This document shows, piece after piece, positions 57,133 through 64,000 of a stretch of DNA of 64,000 nt. Position numbers and translations under genes: made by a program. Under the pieces are notes generated by a model. The model was given only the letters and a program-made list of their open reading frames with translations. It was not told where the DNA came from and searched no databases. The first letter of the stretch is position 1, and each line of letters starts with the position of its first letter. Origin of the DNA: Selaginella moellendorffii (lineage: Eukaryota; Streptophyta; Lycopodiopsida; Selaginellales; Selaginellaceae); assembly GCF_000143415.4 (NCBI RefSeq), contig NW_003314377.1:76240-140239 (forward strand), in the 5' to 3' direction.

Positions 57133-57430
57133 TGGTAGGGTGTCAAAAGAGCAAGGCTCTTGGGAAAGTTGTGGATTTTAACTTCCATTTACGAGCATGA
57201 ACTTGTAAGAAAGTATAATAAATTATAAGTAACTAAAAAGAACGAATTGAGAGAAAATCTATAAAGGTCAAATATAGAGGGAAATAACAAAAGTACACCC
57301 TTTTTTTTGGGATACTTAGGGGGTTAAAACATCTTAGATTTGAGTATTGGGATATTTAAGGGTTAAATCTCCTTAGGTTTGAGTAATATTGGGCTAGGTG
57401 ACCTCTAAAAAAATCTAAATTTAGGAATGG
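57133..57430 (+). repeat. Transition-decayed copy of the TRIM-2 leader and LTR
   Basis: Aligns to 37130-37430 (TGTCAAAAGAG, TATAAGTAACTAAAAAGAA, CAAATATAGAGGGAAA). Nearly all differences are C to T or G to A, as expected from long-term deamination of methylated cytosine. Confidence 0.65.
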
Positions 57431-57855
57431 TATATTTCTCACTCATCTATATAGCATGATTTTAAATTTAGTTCTCTTAAATATATTGAGCATAACAATT
57501 TTAGATCTGATTCTCTAAATACATTAACCATGACACAATTGAGAAATGAGACTATGGTTATTTCCTCCTACTACATTAGCATAAAATTGTTTTTCTTTTT
57601 ATAAAGCTTTATGATTTTTTTTCAATTTATCAATACTTTAGATTTTAGATGTGATTCTGAGGATAAGGAGAAAGCCATCCTTTGAGGGAGGACAAAAAGT
57701 TGGCAGGTCTTTATATTAAATATCTATAAATCCATTTAGTAAATTCTTATGAAATATGATTGTCTAACATCCTTTTTATTTATAATTTCTAATATATGAG
57801 AGACATTGTAATTTGAATTTCTATAATAAATCCACTAAAAACTATTAGTGAAATA

Positions 57856-57930
57856 TAACTTTATATAAACTCCTGAGTTTGGAGTTTCTAAGAGATCACC
57901 CAACTCAATATTATTCAAACCCATAGATAT
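57856..57930 (-). repeat. TRIM-2 LTR fragment, target of the LTR-B insertion
   Basis: AACTCCTGAGTTTGGAGTTT through ATTATTCAAACCC matches one end of the TRIM-2 LTR in the orientation of 61292-61986. It is cut off at 57930 by the LTR-B start. Confidence 0.6.
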
Positions 57931-59064
57931 TGTCGCGAATGTGACTTCAGGTATCGAAAGTTACCTGTCAGCCAATCCTTATGGACACTCTTTCCTTATT
58001 GCCATGACGGCAGGAGGTCGGTATTGTTGGACCCTTTATCAACCCCTCTTGTTCAAGTGTTAGTAAATTAGGCTTTGCATCTATATTTGGCCGGAAGAGC
58101 ATAAGAACGAAATTCCTAAGTGTCTATTTAGCCAAACATACTTGGTCTGGCTTTTTAGTTCTCTTTTGCTTTTTCTTGCACTGGCTTGACAAGAACCCTC
58201 ATGTATTGAGACTAGTCCTTCAATATCGTTACATGATAGCTTACTGTGTCTGCCAAACACCCTCGCTATCATGCCTTTTGTGTTAGTTTCAATTCGGTTC
58301 TAAATGCTATTTATGGAAAGTTGCTCATTTGGCATATCTACGGAATGTAGAGATTGGCTTGAACACAATGGTGTTCGTCCCGTATCCAAATTCGCATTCT
58401 AGCGCTATTTCATATTTAGTAAATTTCAAATTTGTCCCAGAGACTAACTCTTGATACTAAGGGAGGTTTGGGGTGAAAGCCCAAAGCGTGTGTTCCTCAA
58501 GGGGGGGGGCTGTGGGGGGTTCCAAATGTATAGTAAGGATAGTGGGTAGGTCGGGCATGGCTGACTAGCGTAAGGCATAGTTTAACTCCCGCTTGCGTGC
58601 CTGTTTTTGTTCTGCGTCCGGCTTGGGTCTAAGCCCAAGTTCCATTCCATGCTAGCTAGTGGAGTACCCATATCTTCACGTTAGGCCACCAGTATGCTGA
58701 AATAACACCAAACTCTGTTTGGCTCCGTTTTGTATGTAGGTCCTAACATTGGGATGTTAGTTGCTCTAAGACTATCTAAGTCACTCTATGCTCCTGTCCC
58801 TTCGCTCCTTGGGCTGTATGCTCAGGAGTTGCTTTGTGGTCCGGTTCCATCACTCCTTGGCTCCATGTTTGGGGGTTTGGCATCGTTCCTTTGTTTAGTG
58901 GCCCAAGACCCTAAAACTCGGGTTTCACACCACTGTCCTTTGGACACGTGGCATGTGACATATGGCATCTGTCACATGGCACAAAGAGGGTTTAGGTTCC
59001 GCTTCGTGGTGTTATCCTATGGTAAATCACCACAGGATAAAGGGTAAAAACCACATGCACTACA
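57931..59064 (+). repeat. LTR-B 5' LTR, intact copy
   Basis: 1134 bp. It contains the shared core: GGTGAAAGCCCAAAGCGTG, a G-run, then GGTTCCAAATGTATAGTA (about 58470-58540). This copy gives the reference against which the interrupted LTRs are read. Confidence 0.85.
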
Positions 59065-60327
59065 TTTGGTATCAGAGGATGAGTCTCAACGAGTACTATC
59101 TAATGAGATTAGGCAACTAGTCTCATTGCATATGCAGAGATGAAAACGATGATTTGAGTGGGTACACGTTTTGGTGCGAAGGCTTCGCAAATGGTTCTTT
59201 GGGTATGGATTTGGTTACCTTTTTGAACTGCATTGTATGAGCTTGCTCTTGGGCTCATAAGATGGATTGAGACGTTCCATTTACACGAGTTTTCGCTTGG
59301 GCTCATGAGTGAGGCACATTAACAACTCAAAGTTACATTTTGAGTTGGCAGGATTAATGTTAGCTTATTGGTGGTTCCATGAGTTGTTCCATGTACCGTG
59401 GGTGAAAGTAAACCTTCCCTAGGTTTGCTATGAGTGGCAAATAGGCTAGTCCATAGTTGTTTAGCATGGCACTAGTGGATACTTAGGCATGATTATGAGT
59501 GGATCAATCAAGACTGTAGGGATTGGTTTATTGGTTCAAATAATCATTGCCATGCTCTCTTATAAATTTTTCTTGGATTGCACTGAAGGCAGTGCGAAAG
59601 CAAGTTTAAGGTTTAGTCAAAGATGAGACCGAAAAGAGAGTCGTCAGGGATGAGGGATCAAACACGTAAATCATTTTCTTTTCTTGGAGGGATGATTTGC
59701 AATTTAGTGTGACTCATTGCTTGTGTTCACAGTATGCAATCAAGAGTCCCTATCTTGATGTATGTTAGAAGTGATGGTCTTACAAGTGGTGAGTTATGGG
59801 ATGGATAGTGGTGAAACGCTAAACCATTTTGTCTAGGCTTGCTATTGGAAGACTTGGGTTGCAATGCTCAATTCTTTTCTGGGGAACCTTGCTAATGCTC
59901 CTTGAGTAGCTTGGTATTAGATTAGTTTTGAGTTTGGTCAGAAAGAGAGTGACATGAGCTTGTCTGTGTTGTGAACAAAAGTTAGTGGTGTTGGGTATTG
60001 TAAATCTCTATTGGTGGAGTGTGACATTTATATTGCATCTTGTCGAATTGAGTTAACACTTGATACTCACATAAACCTTTGTCATAGTAACATGGGCATT
60101 GCTCATAGTGTTGCTTGATTAATGATTAAGACATTGTGATACTTATATCATATTCATGTGATAATGAGCAATGTGTTTACGAAATTGCTTGGTTAGACAA
60201 TGATCAACCCCAAAGTGGTTGATGGTGAAGCTAGTCTACTTGCACGAAGTAGCGTTGTAGTAGCTTTGATTGGATTCTCAATGGTGGTCCATTATGCTAA
60301 ACTTAAGTTGGTATGTTGTTTCCTTGA

Positions 60328-60614
60328 ATGCTTTATTTCATTAAAGTGGAACTTATTCAGTAAAGTGGGACATTAATTAGCATGTGTCCACATGCCATTT
60401 CCTAGTACTTAATTAATATTTATTAATATTTCTATCAGTTTTTTAATTTATTTTTTATATTTCACAATATTATAACACAAAATCATATGAAAAGTTTTTA
60501 ATTTATAAATTATAAAGCTAAAACTTCAATTTTTTATTGTTGTTATAAAAATGGCATGTGGCCACACACCATAAGTGGGATAATGAAAAGTTCCACTTTA
60601 ACGAAATAAAGCAT
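60328..60614. mobile_element. 287-bp MITE related to the 11.9-kb transposon
   Basis: Inverted ends ATGCTTTATTTCRTTAAAGT share TATTTCRTTAAAGTGG with the big element. Hairpin motifs at 60377-60398 and 60551-60572 match the repeat family. TTGA flanks both sides (60324-60327 and 60615-60618), and the empty site CCTTGAGTTTGCCC is readable in reverse at about 49262-49275 in the other LTR-B copy. AT-rich interior, no coding. Confidence 0.85.
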
Positions 60615-61291
60615 TTGAAAGGTTTGCCCATAAGGTGTTGGAAAAAAGGGTTGTAGCATTCATTTGTTATAGCTCATCAGTTGATCTGTTAGCACTTGGA
60701 GTAGATTGTTGGATGGAGAAGATGTGTAGTTGGGGCATTGATCATCACCAACACTTGTGTTAGTGGAAGTGGCATTGTTATTTCGAGTGATGAGGAATTT
60801 TCCTTGGACCTTGATTTTCCATGTCATTTTTCTTGTTAGTGTTTTAACTATACATTAAATCTTGAAAGTGATTGAAGAAAAGTGTTAGTGCAACGTGGAT
60901 ATCCTAAAATATGGTCTTCGTGATCAAGCCTTAGATGTTCACTTTGCACTTTGCGGATGTCGGTGTTAGATGTCGGAAGTATGGGCAAAAATGTTCGATG
61001 CTTTAGCATATTGTTGGGTCATGAGATTGGTGTTGAAGTGAACCTATATGAAGTGTAGGTAAGAGAAACTTGGTTGAGTCTTGAAAGTTTGTATTCCTAG
61101 AGTGAGAGTCATTCTTTCTTTAGTTTTCCACAAATTTTCTTAGACTTTTCCAATGGTTGATTTGTTGATCACTTTGCCTGAAAATCATTTTGTTTTTGTA
61201 AAGCTAGTGAAGGGGTTGGAGTTGACTTTGGTTGGCTTAAATCTTAGTAAATAACTTATATGATGCAACCCGAAAGGGATGCTGACCTTTG

Positions 61292-61986
61292 TGTAAGCTC
61301 CTGAGTTTGGACTTCCCGGGAGGTCACCTAGCCTAGTACTATTCAAACACAAGGATGCTTAACCCCAAGTATCCCAAAACCCTTAACCGATTGGAAAAGG
61401 GGGTGCACTCTTTCTTATTCATGGGCCCTTTCCTTCTATATTTAAACTCTATGGACCATCTTTCAAGTCGTTCTCTTTGGTTGCTTACAATCCACCACGC
61501 TTTTCTACAAGTTTATGCTCTCGTGAACGGAAGTTAAGAGCCGCAGCTCTCCTGAGAGCCCCGCTCTCTTGACACCCTACCCCTCGGGTCGAGCCCAGCA
61601 GGAGCAAACTGCCCTCGTGAATGGAAGCTGAGAGCCACAGCTCTCCCGAGAGCCCTACTCTCTTGACACTCTACCCCTCGGGTCGAGCCCAGCAGGAGCA
61701 AACTGGACCAGCCAGATGTCAATCAACATATGATGTGATTCCCCTAGCCAACCAACAAAGCTGGACTTGAGACCCCTCTGATACCAAATGTAAACTCCTG
61801 AGTTTGGACTTCCCGGGAAGTCACTTAGCCTAATACTATTCAAACCCAAAGACACTTAACCCCAAGTATCCCAAGACCCTTAACCGATTGGAAAAATGGG
61901 TGCACTCTCTTTTATTCATGGGCCCTTTCCCTCTATATTTAAACCCCATTGACCGTATTTCAAGTCGTTCTTTTTGGTTGCTTACA
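61292..61986 (-). mobile_element. TRIM-2, miniature LTR retroelement
   Basis: Two 198-bp LTRs, 61292-61489 and 61789-61986, with ends TGTAAG...CTTACA. Target duplication CTTTG at 61287-61291 and 61987-61991. Minus-strand PBS TGGTATCAGAG at about 61776-61786. The interior has a tandem duplication of about 93 bp (61521-61706). No coding capacity. Its interior and LTR recur in the chromovirus leader. Confidence 0.95.
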
Positions 61987-63014
61987 CTTTGAAGTTAAGG
62001 CAATTGAGTTGGATAAAGTCTAGAGTTGGTGTGGAAAAGTGGTTGTTACACTTTTCTAAGAAAGTTGATCCTTATGCCTTTCTTCTGTAGTGTTATGCTC
62101 GATGGCAGGTTGCACCTTGCATTTTATTAAACTCTATGAGAGTAGTGAGCTCTCACTGATCTTGACTTAGTCTTGGTGGTCCTATGCCTTGGCTGAGGAT
62201 AGTGATGTCCAACTTACTTATTTGAAGTTGAGATGTTGGTACCTATACTATAACTTTGTCTATGAGGAGGTTGTGTACCAATATGAGTCCATCTCATGGT
62301 CTACACTTTAGTTTTGACTAAGTGTTGATCATGCCTAGCTAGCCTCTTCAAGGCATGCTCAGGGCTGTTGGCTAAATACATTAGTGAGCTTATTGCGGTT
62401 GAGTTGGATTTGAATGGTCATTTAGTTTGTGCTTATCTATGAACTTTTATTTCGTATCTGGGGTATCATATTCATGTTAAGATAAGTATATAACTTGATG
62501 ACAAAAGTTGGTGTTTGGGTTTTGTGAAAGCAAGTTGAGGAGTGATTGTTAGTTGCTTTGTGACTAATGATTACTTGTAAACTTTGTTAAGGACTATTGA
62601 CACTTGCTTTGCTCAATGATGATTTAGCAGTGATGGGCTTGTTTTACCGGATGGTGTTGTGGAGGATTGTGTCATTAGACTTACATGGTTTGTTCCATGT
62701 TGGCATATCGATTCTACCTCTATCAATATCATTTTATTGCGTTTAGTTCGTAGTGTTAGATTTTATTGAGTCTTGGACGTGGTAAATCACTCCTTGATGA
62801 TGTGTTATTTATAGTTGAGTATTGTTGAAAGAATTAGTCTCCGATACTAACTAAAATATCTTTGATTTTGGTTAGCTTGGTTGCTAAAGAGTTTTGAGTG
62901 GTGATTCACTCTTGCTTTCTTTTAGTTTGTTCTGCTGTTTAATAGCATTGAAGTGGTGCCTTGTCGTTAACATTATTAATGTTGAGATTTGAGTGAAATG
63001 AAATGTCTCTCATG

Positions 63015-64000
63015 AAACAGTACTAAGAAACCCTGTAGAAACTCCAGGCGGACGAAGATCTCTACATGAGGATGAAGTTCTTCATCAAAGACTTGTCAAG
63101 CTTCGAAAGTGACGAAGAAGCTCAGGAAAGGCTCGAGCACTCTGGCAAGTCACAGTATTTCTTCACGACGGCATGCGAGGAAGAAATCACGAGGATATAC
63201 TGCGTCACGAGAATTATCCTAGGATAAATCTCGCAAAACCTGTGGATAATTCTCCGGACCCAGTATTACCTAGATAAAAAGAGAGAGCAGGATGACGAAA
63301 GTGTAACAAAGAAAAAAGGAACAAACGAAATTTTAAAGTACTGAAACTGACCTCCAATGCAGATAGTACCTAAGCTTTGGACAGCGATCCCGTCGTTTCA
63401 GCCGCTGTCGTGCTGCTGCTTTGATGAGTCCTTCGAAAATGTATGCCTTGTTCGTCGAGAAAGCTCAAGCTACAGAAGAAGAAAGAATGAAACGAACGAG
63501 TGTTAATGCAGCAAAAACAAAATATCGCTTTTGTCCTATCGCACACAAACCACTCACAATTGTTGCGATGGTTCGTCCTGTGAGAGATAGAGCACAGTGC
63601 GCAAGTTGAGGCGCTCTAGAAAAGGAAAATTGAGCTGATGAACAACACCTGATCCTGCGAGATCGTACTCCACCATGCCATAGTTGAGAGGAGCTCATGT
63701 CACTCACGGAGGAGACACTGGAGAGAGGCTTTCAGCACTCGAGAACACGGCTACGGATCATCGCCTGCAAATCTGAGCGGCAAGACGAACGAGAAATGAA
63801 CAGGAGAAGATGAAGAGGGAAACAAATAAGAGAAAAGAAGTGAAGTAGTGGATATTCCAAGGATATGCGAAGATACGCTTAATCTCACGCCCTCATCGCG
63901 TGGCGATTCTGTTCGCCATCGCACATCTGGTCTGTTCAGTTCATCCATAGCTTGAGCACTCGATCCTTTCCCCGATGCGACTTTTTGGCCGTCAGGGCTC
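63015..64000. other. Unrecognised edge region
   Basis: Higher-GC sequence beyond the LTR-B truncation point. A plus-strand frame from about 63043 reads ADEDLYMRMKFFIKDLSSFE, then FFTTACEEEITRIYCV, ending at a TAA near 63225. It is preceded by a possible acceptor CTCCAG and looks protein-like, but I recognise no family. Two further 60-80-residue frames (63421-63609 plus, 63465-63707 minus) overlap and cannot both be real. Confidence 0.3.

Larger units (their letters stand above)
57931..63014 (+). mobile_element. Second LTR-B copy, truncated, plus strand
   Basis: LTR 57931-59064 (TGTCGCGAATG...GCACTACA), PBS TGGTATCAGAGG at 59067-59078, then internal DNA aligning in reverse to about 47570-50507. 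Homology ends near 63014 (GAAATGAAATGTCTCTCATG) with no 3' LTR, so the copy is truncated. It carries a MITE and a TRIM. No coding frames. Confidence 0.8.

Overview
This window looks like transposon-rich heterochromatin from a land plant. Supporting signs: 47-60-nt GT-AG introns, a plant-type PIG-T (GPI transamidase subunit) gene family, a chromodomain Ty3/gypsy element, TTTAGGG telomere-like repeats and initiator-tRNA-type primer binding sites. The very short introns make a Selaginella-like lycophyte my best guess, but that is inference. There are two assembly gaps (20687-21333 and 50526-50700). I find no clearly intact cellular gene.

Layout. (1) 1-21805: two inverted arms of about 5 kb (1-5009 and 15770 to about 21800) flank 10.7 kb. 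The outer ends of the arms are a satellite of about 95 bp whose monomer contains a perfect 20-bp palindrome. The spacer holds two PIG-T pseudogene copies, a badly decayed Ty3/gypsy element, a copia scrap and an AT-rich internal duplication. (2) 22012-33905: an 11.9-kb DNA transposon with perfect terminal inverted repeats and a candidate 5-bp target duplication. It has two divergent genes: a DUF7869-type transposase-like gene on the minus strand and a multi-exon gene with a ParB-like domain on the plus strand. A dyad motif of about 22 bp recurs more than 20 times, including inside most of the element's miniature introns. A 287-bp non-autonomous relative lies at 60328-60614. (3) 35235-52467: a nest of retroelements inside a short host reading frame. 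A non-coding element (LTR-B, minus strand) is split by a young chromovirus (LTR-A family, TSD TCAGG), a solo LTR of the same family (TSD CTACC) and a TRIM (TSD AGCCC). The uninterrupted sequence can be read elsewhere in the window for some of these insertions. (4) 52614-55690: a second copy of the 9.7-11.2-kb block, then the longest PIG-T pseudogene on the minus strand. (5) 55691-64000: decayed repeat DNA, a second LTR-B copy on the plus strand carrying the MITE and a second TRIM (TSD CTTTG), and an unrecognised edge region.

How things fit together. The most interesting unit is the 11.9-kb DNA transposon. Its in-frame stops can all be explained by C-to-T changes, mostly at CAG, so it looks like a methylated, recently silenced two-gene element. 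Its subterminal-type hairpin has spread into its own introns. The chromovirus is also unusual: its integrase frame is interrupted by two spliceosomal-type introns, and its 5' leader contains the internal region plus LTR of a TRIM family.
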